In this document: positions 24,134-36,396 of the stretch, one piece after another
Layout: each line of letters starts with the position of its first letter
Numbering within the stretch: the stretch's first letter is position 1
DNA from: Plantago major
Taxonomy: Eukaryota; Streptophyta; Magnoliopsida; Lamiales; Plantaginaceae
DNA: 64,000 nt
NCBI GenBank assembly: GCA_026545765.1
Contig: JAIFAC010000127.1
Span: 62,001-126,000, forward strand
Direction: 5' to 3'
Notes under the pieces: generated by a model
What the model saw: the letters and a program-made list of their open reading frames with translations, nothing else
Databases searched by the model: none
What the model was told of the DNA's origin: nothing
Program-made: the position numbers and the translations under genes

Positions 24134-24289
24134 TAGTATTAACTCAGTATGCTGCAATGCATGATTTACTTTTATTAGTAATAAGGTTGAAAGAACATAT
24201 ATTCAAACGATAAGTCATATCAAACAAATAAATTAAAGTTTAGTATCGATGAATCTGAAAATGAATGCAAAGTGGATGTATACAATCAC

Positions 24290-24563
24290 CCGTATAAATA
24301 TGTCACGCCACCAATCAAGAAATAAATACTTCTCGGTCCTGCTTTCAATTACCCGTAATACAAGTTTTAAGAAAAAAGTGAATAAAGTAGGAGGGATGGT
24401 AATAAAGTAGGAAAGAGATTGAATAAATAAGGAGAAATAGTGAATAAAGTATGGAAGATAGTGAATAAAGTAATATAGATTTTCCATTAAAGGAATGGCT
24501 AATTGAATTTGGGACGAACCAAAACGGAATACGGGTAAATGAAACTCGAACGGAGGGAGTATT
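24290..24563. repeat. MITE-like segment with ~21-bp gaataaagta tandem repeats
   Basis: gaataaagta-type units recur from about 24,380 to 24,470. The segment ends cggagggagtat, which is a typical Stowaway right end. The left end is not clearly found. The minus frame at 24,233-24,487 is just translated repeat. Confidence 0.5.
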
Positions 24564-24579
24564 ATAAATGAATTGGTTG

Positions 24580-25428
24580 TGAAAGTGCAGTACGCACTTG
24601 TGTTTTGATAATCTTGTCTTTCAATAATCGGCCCAAGTTTGTGTTGTTGTTGTTGTTTCAGAAGTCATAGGACTACCAATGTTGTATAACATTGTGACAG
24701 ATAGAATTCAATGGCATAACATTGAAGATATAACATTGCAAATGACATCAAGAACAAAGCACATCGATGTGAAACTTGGAATGGAAGTATTTACAAACCT
24801 AACAAGAGATGATTTAAGGAAAAGAACAACTTAGGTGAAAGCAAGAAGGAATATATTTTATGAAGAATCAAAATATGGAAAATTCCTTCTATGCGATGTT
24901 GAAGAAAACAAGAAAAGGAAATTGCCTTTGTCGAGATTCTATCGCCTCACCGAGATCCTATCATTTTTCGACTGGATGGAAGTCAGATATCTCAAGTATA
25001 TATACAAGGATTCAAATTGAGCAATCAATAGCTTTCTTTTCTTGTCATCAAGATTTTATTAAAGAATTTAGCTTCTTGTTTTCTCGCTAGCTTTGGAGTT
25101 TGTCTAAGAGTATTCATTGTTGAATAACTCTTTCAAACATCGACCTAGAATAGCTTTTACCGTTAGTTCTTCTGTATTAGTTTTGGTTGTTTAATTAATC
25201 ATCCGTGATTGTATTAAACCTAGTTGATTAGATCTACTTTTCCTGCCAAGAGATATTTTGCTTAAAGGTGCGCCAACATATTTATATATTGTCGGCTCGG
25301 TAATAGAAGTTTCATTCATATTTATCCGCCTATTGTTTATCAGGTTGAAGACATTGTTCAACAACATTGTTGTCAACATTGTCTATTGTTCTTGTTCTAA
25401 GTACCAATCCAGATCCTACGCTCTAACA
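24580..25428 (+). repeat. 5' LTR of the outer copia element
   Basis: It starts TGAAAGTGCAGTACGC and ends CTCTAACA, with the standard TG...CA termini. It is homologous throughout to 47,935-48,802. Mismatches cluster at CAG/CTG/CCG words. The following bases (from 25,429, agtgagatcgcc) sit where a tRNA-iMet primer-binding site is expected but match it poorly. Confidence 0.93.
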
Positions 25429-25489
25429 AGTGAGATCGCCAGCCCACCTAACTACCGGTGTCCGGATTTGGTACTACCGCAATGGATGC

Positions 25490-26722
25490 AAACTACAATG
25501 CACTCTCCGTTTGATGGGTCCAACTACCATTACCGCAAATCCGATGAGGACATACATCAAGTCCCTTGATGGCCGTGTTTGAGATCCATTCGAAGGATAC
25601 ACCGCCAATCAAGGACTCGATGTCGATGGTGACATTGTCCCCATTCCTGAAGAACGCTTCACTGCAGGTGACATACTTCTTAGCTCTTACAATGAAAAGG
25701 CCTTAAATGCTATTTTTGGTCATGTAGATGCTCATATGTTTAAAATTATTCAAAACTGCACTACTGCAAAACAATCTTGGGATTTGCTTCAGAGTCATTG
25801 TGAAGGGGATGCTAGTGTCAAACAAACTAAACTTAGAATACTTTGGTCTCAATTTGAAAATCTAAGAATGGCGGAGGAAGAAACAATTGACTCTTATTTT
25901 GAAAAACTTTTAACTCTCTCCAATGAAGTCCAAAGACTGGGAGAAGCTATTTCTAATAGGCAACTTGTTTCCAAAGCTGTTCGATCTCTTTCCTCAAGAT
26001 TTAATACCAAACTCACTATTTTGGAAAATACTCATAACTTGGCAACTATGGATTTTCACACCTTGTTGAACAATTTAAATTTTTTTGAACTAAATGAAAA
26101 TGAGAGACAAGGTATGAAAACCCATAGTATCTCCCTTCACTCTAAATCTAAAGCTAAATCTTCAGAGCCTGATAGTAGTAGTGATGAGTCTGACAATATG
26201 ACTGAGGAAGCTTTCAACAATCTTGTGAGGAAGTTCAACAAACTTAAATTCAGAAAAAACGCTGGTCAAGGATCCTCAAGTGGAACCAAAAATTTCAAAA
26301 AGAAAACCAATACTTTCAAAACTGGTTCTGCTTCCAAGACTAGCTTTGAATTTGATTTTGATCGCACTCCTCTTAGTAAGATTAGATGTTTTGAATGCCA
26401 ACGGTGGGGTCATTATCAAAATGAATGTGCTAACAATCTCAGAAAAGAGAAAAAGAATCTTCTTACTTGTCTCAGTGATGTTTCAGATGAAGAACATGAA
26501 GATGAAGAAAAAGAAGATGATTCAACTACCAATGCCAGAGCTCTCCGTTCATCCACTTACAATGTTGATGACCAATGTTGGGACAACATCGGCAATACAA
26601 TATCAGGAGTAGAAATCTTTTTTGACTATGATGACTCTGAGAACTGTGAAATTTTGGCACTAACCAACCCTGAGAAATCAGGAATCTCTGATGTTTTGTG
26701 TCTACATGGTTCTGTGGATTTT
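25490..26722 (+). pseudogene. Gag, N-terminal part (outer element), interrupted by inner element
   Basis: The open frame runs from ATG 25,736. Recognisable gag sequence starts earlier, near 25,518, in another frame, so the annotated start is internal and a frameshift separates the two. The region from 25,740 to 26,110 looks like the UBN2-type gag core. A CCHC zinc knuckle (Cys218, Cys221, His226, Cys231 of the open frame, in CFECQRWGHYQNEC) follows a basic Lys-rich stretch. An acidic tail with EEHEDEEKEDD comes after it. The frame is cut at 26,722 by the inner retrotransposon and resumes at 40,255. Gag would form the virus-like particle and bind template RNA. Confidence 0.88.
26718..26722. 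repeat. Target-site duplication of the inner element, left copy (ATTTT)
   Basis: ATTTT here is repeated at 40,250-40,254 directly after the inner element. Removing the element and one copy brings the two gag halves together. Confidence 0.85.
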
Positions 26723-28401
26723 TGTTGGTCCAGATAACGGCAAAGTAAAAGACTAGGAGGGGGGGGGGTGAATAGTCTTTTAAAACTTTTGTCGATAAAA
26801 ACTATTTCTCAGATATCTGAATATATATCTGATACTTAGAATCAGAGCGCGGAAGACTTAATAAAGATAAGTGCGTAAATGCAAGTGTGTGTGTGTGTCA
26901 AATGTAAATACGTAAAGGTAAATAACACAAGAAGTATAGTGGTATCCTGAGGTATGAATCCTCCAACTAATCCACTTCGGTACCAGAGACCTAGAATTCA
27001 CTAGAACAGATAATTGAGTTCACCTTACAATAAACCTATTCTAAGATTCTTAACAATTGGTTCCCAACCAAATGTTCCCCCGAGTTGTTCCCTTTTCACA
27101 ACAAGTACTTCAGACTCGTAAACCTTTGAGTTATTCCCTAGCTTCCCAAGCTAAGTACTTCCTATACTCAATAACCTTCGAGTTATTCCTTAGTTTCCCA
27201 AATCAAGTACTTCCTATACTCCAGAACCTTGAGTTATTCCCCGATTTTTCAAATTAAGTACTTCAGACTCCACGCTTATGGTGTTGGTTGGTTTGAGTTG
27301 TCGATGAGCTTCTTTAATAACTTATTCGCTTATTCAGATAGCTCGTGAATCAAGTATACTTAATACACTTTTCAATGTATGGTATCTTGTTCTTTTACGA
27401 CCCAAGTCTTAGATAAATGTTCAAGAGAATGAATCTCGATACTTGATCTTCGCTTCAACTCTTTCACGTATAGCTATGCTTGTTTAGGATCGTGACACTT
27501 AGAACTTCAGTTACTCAAGATCAAAAGCTTTGGTCGCAATGTAAAGCTTTGAGGATAAGTAAGTTGCTTTGAGAGAGTAAGATGTTCAAGCTTTTCAAAG
27601 TATGTCGCGGTGTCTTGTGTGTCTTCTCAAGCGCCTAAGTGTTGATATTTATAGATGAATTTGAGTGCCGCTTGAATAGTATCCGTTAGCTCAAATTCAA
27701 ACTATTGATATCTCGTATAGATCAGAAAGGTGTTTTGTCTTCTTCTTCGTGTCGCCGTTGCTTTTATTCGTATATCTCCGTCTCCGCATTAAATGCATTG
27801 TACTATACTTTTGTCTCAGAGTGCCAACGGAACTATGCTTTGTATCGTAGACTAGTGTTATCTCGATTCTTTGCACGCCCTTATCTTCAATCTTCGATAC
27901 CACGCTTATTCAAACAACTTTGTTTGCAATATATATATATTTCTTTTCGTAAATGTGGTTAATGCTCAAGGTATCCGAGAATAGATATCTCAGGACACTT
28001 TCCTTGTTTTCAGATAGTTTTATTTCTCGATATCTCTTGTGACATGCTTTGTTTAAAACTATTCGTGTCTTCAAGATATCCGCTAAGATATCTCAAAAAG
28101 CTTCAAGAATCTTGTGCGCTTCTTCAAGTCTTCAATGTCGCTGAGCTTGTTCTCGCTTGGATGTCTTCTTCGGTCTTCTTCATAAAATAAAATTACATTT
28201 TGAGACCTAACATCCTATACAAGATTAGCTAGACTATCATACTTAGGGTTTCCTCTTACAATGTTCAAGTGAACCAAGAGTACTAATCACCTTTCTGAGA
28301 CTAAGATAAGTCATCATGTTGCTTGATCAAAATCTAAAAAGATATTTCTAACAAAATATCTAACAAATTTCCTAACAAATTTCTCAAGAAATTTCCCAAC
28401 A
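26723..28401 (-). repeat. 3' LTR of the inner copia element
   Basis: About 1.68 kb, starting tgttggtccagataacggc on the plus strand. It is homologous along its length to 38,575-40,249. The outer boundary is uncertain by about 10 bp because one caaatttccc unit fewer is present than in the other LTR. A poly-G run of about 10 near 26,757 differs from the partner. It includes a (GT)n at about 26,885. Confidence 0.9.
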
Positions 28402-28417
28402 AATTTCCCCCTTTTTG
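28402..28417 (-). promoter_or_regulatory. Polypurine tract of the inner element
   Basis: On the minus strand the text atcaaaaagggggaaatt directly precedes the 3' LTR, the position at which plus-strand DNA synthesis is primed in LTR retrotransposons. Confidence 0.75.
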
Positions 28418-29527
28418 ATCAGTGAACGATGACTATCATACCTATTACAAATCTGGATGAGTGAACAATCCAACACTTAATCTTTTCTTAAGATCTTCAA
28501 ATTATTTAATTAAGTGCAGAAAGTAAACATCAACCAAGTCACAAGGTGTGATCTTTGCTGACAAGTTATCTTTTATAGAATATTATATGAGAGTAAGTTC
28601 TTCAGATAAGTTACAAATAAAGATTACAGATAACTTTAATACATAATACAGTTAAGCTCAGTCAGCAAAAATACAACAAAAACTACGTAGTAAATCAGGA
28701 CAACAGGAGTAACCAAGCTCCAAGTAAACATCCTAATAAACTAGTCTTCAAGTCTTCAATCTCTTCAAGTCTTCAATCAGATTTCAGAGATCACCAAATT
28801 TCCTATCTCCAAACCTTTTGATGTCATCGTAATAATCATAGAGAAATGTTTTGACGAGCATCTCTTGTCTCGCAAATCCACGCACCTCTTTATAGGTTTT
28901 GTAGGATTTTCTCGACAAAATGTTTGACCCACGATACTTTCCCCACTTCCGTGCATGCTCTATTCTCGATATCCGGAAGCTTGAAGTATTCAGATAATTT
29001 CGATATCCGATGTCACCTTGTATTGATCTTCGCTAGATAGAACGATTCATGTGGTTCTACAAATGTAGTCTTGCTCTTGTGCGTTCTCGTGATATTCGCA
29101 TTCGCACATCATCCGCTTTCCATATGGACATTCAGCAGAGAGGTCCTTTCTCACGGCTTCAGCCTTCGACAACTTCAAAATCCAAAGTGCTTTAATGTGA
29201 TTGGTGTTGATCAAGGTTGGCTTATCTTTTCTCCATGCCATAAGTTGTTTATGGATCGTTCTGAAATCTTGAATTTACCAATGATGCTTAAGTTCCGTAA
29301 TCCAATAGCCATTTTTCCGATTGATGCACCAGATGAGGAATCATTGTCATACTTCACATACTCTATTTTCGCTTCTTCCGCCCGAGTGGAAGTCGACTTT
29401 GTCTTTGCTCACCTCACTGCTCCTTCTCTCTTGAATTCTCTTTGGTTGTTTGAAGAGCCACCACCGGATAGACTGGTATTTCCAGAGGGTGTTTTAGTCG
29501 CCAGGGCTTTGCAGCCTATGGGCCTGC
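28418..29527 (-). other. Third-ORF tail / untranslated region of the inner element
   Basis: Lies between the polypurine tract and the recognisable third-ORF fragments. The plus-strand frame at 29,071-29,556 is antisense to the element and has no family resemblance. The minus strand has broken frames only. Confidence 0.4.
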
Positions 29528-30142
29528 TTAGGCTTTCAATTTTCCTTTTCTTGTGAAGAGGAGCTTCATCTTCATCAGTTTCCTCATCATCATAAGATTG
29601 AATCTTGTGTGAGTTTTACAGCCTTCTTCATTGCCCAGGGACTTGATTTGACCTTCTTCTTCTTCTTCTTCTTCAGAAGATTCATCAATCCCTTTAACTT
29701 GTCTTCTCCTTGGAGCCTTGGTAATCCTTGGAGGTTTCTGTGCCATGGCCCTTGTTATCATTTTAGTTCCTTCAGTAGGTTTCTGGGAAGCAGCTACTAT
29801 TTGCAAAGCAGCTTGGCTTGAGGAGGGTTCATTGATTCTGAGTGGTGGCTGGGAAGTTTTCATGTTTCTTCTTCCTTTCCGAGCCGCACCAGCTCCAGAT
29901 TTCTTCTTGTTTTCTTCTCCTTCTTCCCATTCCCCCTGACTTTGAGGTCCAGATTTGTACATTCTTTCCCCCTTAGTCATTGTCATTTGACTCATAAAGG
30001 AATCTGAGAGAGTTAAAATGCCCTTGTAAATAATTATAGCAGGACCAACTTCAAGTTCGCTTTGAGCTCCGATTTTGCTTGATAAGTCAATTGTCCTTAT
30101 CGCTGAGCTCGCTAATGGGCCTAGGATGGCATCCGCTTCCAA
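29528..30142 (-). pseudogene. Inner element third ORF, fragment d (acidic/basic tail)
   Basis: A 204-codon frame. The first 70 residues are a moderately hydrophobic region (IDLSSKIGAQSELEVGPA, then IIIYKGILTL). After this come a Glu/Lys-rich linker, a Ser/Pro stretch, a basic segment (RRRQVKG) and an acidic run of about eight Glu. This is the kind of low-complexity C-terminal part seen in the extra ORF of SIRE-like elements. I recognise no catalytic domain. Confidence 0.5.
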
Positions 30143-30484
30143 AGCAGGTAACTTGCCTCTTGGAAAGATTTTTCACTAAAGACGATCATCGCCCCTTATC
30201 ATTCCTGCATCTTCCGAGCAATGACTATGCTAGTTGTTCTCGAGTGATGAGCTCTGAACTTTCTCATTTCGTAGGGGACGAGGCAATTACTTCCTTGTTC
30301 GTGGAGACATCTCCTTGTTCGAGTAGCCAAGATTGCACTGCTCATGTATTCATTGAGTAAACATTCGCGCTTTGAAAATTGTAGGAGAAATCAGCCTTTT
30401 CAAGTGAGAAACCGCTAGATGTTCATTGCGTGTTCTCGCCAAAGTCTTGTCTTCTTCATCATCCGAGTAATCACCAAAGGATCT

Positions 30485-31225
30485 TCATCCTCTCGACATT
30501 TTCATCAATTGTATCGAGTCCAGAACCATCTCGTAGATTGGTTTCTTTCCTTTCTGGGAGGAGGATGGTACTTCTTTTGAAGATGATGCAGCCTTAGCAT
30601 CATGCTTGACTTCAGATACTTCTTCAGTATCGAGTTCTTTGGTGATATCATGCACAACATCCCGTAGCTCTTTAACCTCAGAGTAAGCAACCATTTCTTG
30701 TAAGTATTGATCTTGTAGTTGATCAAGCTTGTCTCTGGATTTAGCTATTTGATCTTCTAGTTGAAGATGGAGCTGTTGTTCTTCTTCCAACAGTTGTCTG
30801 AGTTGAGCAGATCTGGTTTGAGTGTTTAATATTTTCTGATCGATTTCTTCAGAAAGCTCAGCTACTTGTTCAGTAGTAACTGGGTGTTGGTTAGAAGATG
30901 GATGAGTAGATTTCTGAGGAGATGGAGACGGAGATTTCTGGGAAGGCTTCTCAGTGTGCTTTTCAGCAGCTGAGGCATCATTTCTTAGTGAAATTCCTCC
31001 GTCCTCAAAAGTGCAAGCATCATCATCATCCTTTTTGTCTGTGTCATCCTTTTGGTGATGGTCAGTGGGAGGTTCGTCGAAGTTATTTTTGTTTATCTCT
31101 TCCTCCTCATCATCTTCAGATACAAGATTGATCACTTCAGGAATAGTGATCTTCTGCCCATTAACCTCTTCTTGTTCAGAAGGTATAAATTGCAGAGTTT
31201 GGGGCAGGACTGGCTTAAATGCCAT
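30485..31225 (-). pseudogene. Inner element third ORF, fragment c (acidic and coiled-coil)
   Basis: A 246-codon frame. Residues 30-75 are strongly acidic (SEDDEEEEI, then KKDDDD) and 90-112 are Ser/Pro/Lys-rich. Residues 117-195 have heptad-like spacing of Leu, Ile and Gln (AELSEEIDQKI, QLRQLLEEEQQL, QLEDQIAKSRDKL), a probable coiled coil. A Lys/Ser-rich tail follows. No enzyme motif. It fits a structural or virion-associated third ORF of a copia element, but the function is unknown. Confidence 0.55.
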
Positions 31226-31280
31226 TTGTAATCTTGTCTGACCATCTGCCTGTTCAAAGGCTTGTCAGATCAAATCAGGC

Positions 31281-31703
31281 TTACTTCGAGAAATCCTTAT
31301 GCAATAGAGTCGAATCGTATTGTTCGGTAGGGAACATTGCATGGATGTATGTCTCCAAGTCAAGAGCTCGTGCTCGTCTGTTTGGTTGATCTGTGATTCT
31401 CAATATTTCAGAGAGATCAGAGCACCTTAACCTTTGCCATTTCTTGAAGCATTTAATGTGCTTTGGCAAGGTGTGAGCTTTGAAGAAGGGAAGTAGGTCC
31501 CTTGTCTCAACATTGGGAACCTGCTCGGCACTTGTTTGAGCCTGAAAGAAAGAGTTTTGAGTGAGCTTCAAAACTTTTGTAGATATCTGAGTGGAAGTGT
31601 AGTTTAGTTTCTGAGTTACCTGAGTTAGTACTTCAGGCTCAGAGACTTGTGCTACTGAGACAATTGGTGTCTCAGATATCTTGTTGTGAGGTGGAGACTT
31701 CAA
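31281..31703 (-). pseudogene. Inner element third ORF, fragment b
   Basis: A 140-codon frame, Ser/Thr/Gln-rich at first, then LLPFFKAHTLPKHIKCFKKW and a helical RARALDLETYIHAMFP. It lies just upstream of fragment c in the same transcriptional direction. I cannot assign a domain. Confidence 0.45.
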
Positions 31704-33907
31704 GTCCGGTCCTCATCAACCTTTCTTTCGAACTCGAGAATCAAGAATAATACAATACTTAGGAAATTATTTGAAAGAATTTGTGCATAAATATGCTTTT
31801 AATGAATTCGATTTTTGCTACTTACTTCCTCAAAAGGAAGCTCAGTCATTTTTTCGTAAACTTTTTCAGCTTCGTGTTCTTCGAGTGATGTCGCTTGGGG
31901 CTTCATCAATTTCCATTGATGCAGGGATGTCGCAACTTTGTCCTCGCGGCATTTCTACTTCGATTAATCCTGAGTAGAAAGTATTGAATATTTTAGAAGA
32001 GATATAAGATAACCCAAGATGAAGAATACTTATCACTTGATTCGCCATATACCTTCATGCTAGAAGGCTCAAGGATGTGTTCTTCGTAAACCTTGTTGGT
32101 CTCGGGTTTGTCTCTCGCATTTCCTTTTATCTTCTTCCATCTCGCCAGAGCTCGTTAGAAACATTTATTTCAATGATTAAGCACATAAACTTATAATCAA
32201 GAAGTGTTATCTTAAGAATCCATTATTACCCGTGACATGTGCTCGATGTCTTAAGAGGCGAGGTTGAGGAAACCTCCTTCTCGGGGCTTTTCAGCTTTTC
32301 CTCTTGTTTATGTGTTTCTAACTCAACCAGAATAAAGAATTTTTATAAATAACAAGATGTACAAGCATAAAATTTTCACAAGATAAGAGTTAAACCGTCA
32401 CCACCGAGTAGTTTCAGTCGATTGGTCTCGAACTTGTGACCTTTCTATACTTTGGTCTTCTTGTCCCAAAGCTTACTTTGCTTGAAGTTTCGGTACTTCA
32501 CACCTTTCCCGAGTATGCAACTCAGCTCCCCGGTTGATCATTCCGGTAGATGTCTCAGCTTGATCCTCTCATCGAGTCAGAACCCGCTTTTGCAGATTTT
32601 CTTCAAAGATATCGCATTGCCGTAATTCGAAATGGAGTTCATTTACCATTTCATCAACCACTTGTGGCTGTTGTGGTTGTGGTTGTTGTGGTTGTCTGGA
32701 AGCAGAGGATTGGTCAGTAGAATGTTCTTCCAGATTTTTAGTTGTGGCATTTCCATCAGCATCCGCCAGTACTAAAATGCCACTCATCAGGGCTTTTTGA
32801 AGTTGTAAGAGAAATATTCCCGATGATGTGTTTGCACCAACAACCTTTGCTATAGGTTCAAGAACCCGTGGTGTAGGTTCTTCTTCGATACCTTATCACC
32901 GCCATCGCTTCAAGAATCCTTAGCCCTCTTTGTTCTTTCTAGACTTGAGAGATGACTAGTTCATCATCTTCATCGCGTAGCTCTCATCAAGATTGGGAAC
33001 CGATTGGTCCATTATTCCCGCGGTTTCGCAGATAGGGCTTCGTGTTTTCACCACTTTTGGCAAGATTTATGAGTTCATCGCCAGGCTTTCCGCATTAGTC
33101 GCAACATTTCGAAAGCACTTTCTTGCCGAGTCTACTTGTTCAAGAGTTGATAACTCTTTTTAGCATTGATGATTTCATCCGCTTTATCACCATCGACAAT
33201 GCCCGCAGATATCCGAGAATCGACAACCTCTTTCGTGTGTCTTCGATTTGCCAGACTTCTTTCTTGAAGTTCGGGCTTCGTCGCAACCTTTTCTTCGTAT
33301 ACCTTTTCGCACTTTCGCTTAGAACCTTTCCGAGACCCAAAGAACCTTTTTCATCAAGTTTGTATACTCATATTTGTAGAGTAGGTTATCGTGGCTATTT
33401 CAAATTGCCTCCGAGCTCAATTCCAAGCTTTTCCAAAGAAGTAGCATATTTTCGCACTATATCCTACAAAGGCCTTTCGCTCCTAGTCCTTTGGTAATCT
33501 TAGGCTCAAGCCTTCAATCTTCTTCACAAACTTCAAAGGCGATTTTCCCAGCTTAAAAGGGTTTTCCAAATTTTGTCTTGTCGATTCAAAGAAGAACATC
33601 ATCATCCACCGCTTCGCTTATCCGTCAAGACCTCCTTGTAAACCATCAAAGCATCTGTGAAGAATGCAAGCCAAGATATCCCAAAGGAACCAACAGATGT
33701 CCGTTCGGATGTCAAGCAAGCTTGAACTCAAGGTGTATCCGATTTTCAAGATCACACGCCATCGTAAAGTTCTTTAACACCGCAAGGAGTTCATCATCCT
33801 CGTGTTTATTTCAAAATCCTTTCCAAGATTTTAAAACTCAAACAACTTACGTAGTTGTTAAGTCCGTATGATTTCCTTTCTCGATCGAGGTTTTAATGTA
33901 CACTATT

Positions 33908-34399
33908 TCAAAGGTTTCGTAAACACAGAAATAATCCTGGAGTTGTTGTAGAATTCCAACACATTGAGTGATGAAATTCCACTAGGGCGAGCAGATAGAA
34001 AGCCCTTGATGCCTTTTCAAGCATGTCAAGAATTAGCTTTCTGTCGGCTTGGTTCTCTATTCCAGCCGTGAGGTATTCCTCAACCATGGCACCACCCCAA
34101 ATCATTCGTGATTTGAAGTCCAATGGTCGTGATTAAAATCTCCTACCAAATGGTTGTTCACAATAACCAACTCGTGCTTGCTGCTTTCAAAGCATCAAGG
34201 AGGATTGAGATTTCAGTGGTTGAACTTTTAGGGCCATCTCTTTATATAGTGTAGGATTTGAAATTGGTGTTTGAAAGAGATTTGATTTAGTAATTCTTGC
34301 GTAAAAACTTAGTCTTGATTTGCGAGATTGTAGAAGGTTTTGCAGAGAATCAAGAGAAGGATTTGCTATTTTGTGCAAGACGAAGTTTTGATTAGGCAA
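33908..34399 (-). pseudogene. Inner element third ORF, N-terminal fragment a
   Basis: Two adjoining minus frames (34,187-34,399 and 33,908-34,123) are probably one protein broken by a frameshift. The second contains MIWGGAMVEEYLTAG and DRKLILDMLEKA. From 31,704 to 33,907 the same strand shows only broken frames, with many tcg/ccg words where CAG or CTG would keep the frame. Confidence 0.4.
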
Positions 34400-34999
34400 A
34401 AGTGATTTCTATGCCAAAATCCTATATATATAGCAATTGAATCCCAATGCATAAATACATACAAATTGATTTTGTGTGTACGTATGTGATTTGCAAGCGT
34501 GAGCAAAAGCTAGTTCGCATTAAATGCTTAGTGGGCCATGTCCTAATTTCAACATTCACTATTTATCGTGGAATTAATTTCCACCGCATGATCAATCGCT
34601 TAATTTCATCAAGGGTCACCATTGCTTCAAGAATGATCACAATCAACAAGTGTAATTGTGCCCATTTAATGAATTTTCGCATAGTCAATCACGCTTGTAT
34701 GACCAAGAACACCGCTTCAGATCAATGCCTTATACTTAGGATTTTTCCAAGTTTTTCATCAAGATAGAAATAATGCGAGTTTCAAGAGAGTAGTCGATCG
34801 CAGATAGTTATACTATTCTCTTTGTTCCGCTTATAGAGTGATTCTATATCCGAGTTCCGCCCCGTAGATCTTAAGCTATCTTTTGCTTTTTAGCCTTTTG
34901 ACTTCGGATACCCATTCCATTTCTCTTCTCTTTTCTCGATACCCGCTCAGATACCTCTTCTCCGGATGCCCGCTCTGATACCTCTTCTCCGGATGCCTG

Positions 35000-35484
35000 C
35001 TCCATAATTAACTCTTTCAGCTCATCAGTAGTTCCATTAGTCCAAGACTATGTCTTAAGGCTAAGAATCTACTTTCTTGTAGTGGCTTAGTGAAGTTATC
35101 TCAAGTCGTCTTCAAACAATCTTGAGTATCTCTATATTGCCCTTTTCAACATGGTCTCCGGCGAAGTGATGTCTAACATCAATGTGCTTTGTTCGCATGA
35201 AATTTAGGATTCTGTAATCGCAATAGATTTGTGTTGTCACGTAAAATGGGAGTTTTCTTCTCATCGAGTCCATACTTTAAGTTGTTGTTGTATCCACGTA
35301 ATTTGTGTTGCACAACAACCAAAGCAATATATTCACTGTGGTAGAAGTTGCAATTGAGTTTTGCTTGCTAAACCATGAGATAATTCTAGTACCCGTAAAC
35401 CGACAAGTTCCCGAGGTGCTTTTCCTATCAAGTTGATCCAAAGATAATCAGTTCGAGTACCCAAATAAACGCAATCCACTTTCT
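35000..35484 (-). pseudogene. RNase H region of inner pol, frameshifted
   Basis: In several minus frames I see the usual copia RNase H and C-terminal blocks: GCCATQITWIQQQLK (from about 35,330 downward) and the His-Ile-Asp...His-His segment near 35,200. Stops and shifts separate them. Further left (34,930-35,010) a ~27-bp unit ending gatacctcttctccggatgcc is repeated in the pol tail. Confidence 0.6.
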
Positions 35485-36171
35485 TTAGGATACCACAATC
35501 CTACATCTATCGCACTTTACATACCTTAATATTTTCATAGCAATGTTGTAGTGTGTTTGCATCGATTTGTCAAATCTAGCACATACTCCAACGGCATATT
35601 GAATATCAGGTCTACTTGCAGTGAGGTAAAGTAGTGAACCTATCAATTTCCTATACTTATGTTCTTCAACACTCTTATCTGATTCAGTATAGGTCATTTT
35701 GGTTCCAATGCTCATAGGTATCTTAGCATTCTTTTCAGAAGGCTTAAGATTGAATCTGGCAACTAGTGCATATGACTCGTCAAAATCTAAGCCTTCAGTC
35801 TGGGTAAATCCCTTGGCAACCAATCTTGCTTTGTTTCTGGTTATTTCACCAGATTCATTCATCTTGTTTCTGAAAACCCATTTAGTTCCAATCACGTATA
35901 TTCCTTCTATAAATGGAACTAGTTTCAGACTTTGTTTCTCTCAAATTGATCCAACTCTTCTTGCATTGCGTAGATCCACTTGGTCTCCTAATGCTTCTTC
36001 TATATTTTTAGGTTCAATATTCGAGATGAAACATCCAAAGAGAGAGTTAGCATTTTCAGCTATTGCTCTCCTAGTCCTAACACCCTGATTAATTGGTCCA
36101 ATTATATCCTTTGCAGGATGATCTTTGATCCATCTCATCATAGGTTTAGTGCTAGTAGGATCAATATCCAC
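35485..36171 (-). pseudogene. Reverse transcriptase of the inner element, catalytic core deleted
   Basis: The frame 35,941-36,171 carries the pre-RT linker (GPINQGVRTRR, FISNIEPKNIEEAL). The frame 35,485-35,895 starts with the classic IGTKWVFRNK and ARLVAKGFTQTEGLDF blocks. It then jumps at about 35,757, in frame, from the early fingers (FDESYALVARF) to the post-catalytic KYRKLIGSLLYLTASRPDI block. The palm with the YVDD catalytic motif, normally about 190 residues, is missing. An enzyme without it cannot copy RNA. This is an internal deletion, not a frameshift. Confidence 0.85.
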
Positions 36172-36396
36172 GTGATCTGAATGTGAATCACTAAGATTTT
36201 GATTTGATACTTTTCAAGATTCAGATATCCATATATGGGAAATGTCATGGATATCTCGACACTTTTTCAAAGGTTAGAGATATCCGAACATGCATTTCAA
36301 AGATTCTTATTTTCAGATACCTCTTCATGATGAAGGTTCTCAAGAACTGCTCCATTTCTCGAAAACTCATAGGAAATTCCTCATCATGTCCGCGAG

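Noticed and set aside
26757-26767. G-run as a G-quadruplex regulator in the LTR
   Set aside because: The partner LTR reads a different, shorter G-rich text at this position, so the run is probably a sequence uncertainty.
29071-29556. 161-codon plus-strand frame
   Set aside because: Lies antisense to the third-ORF territory of the inner copia element and has no family resemblance.
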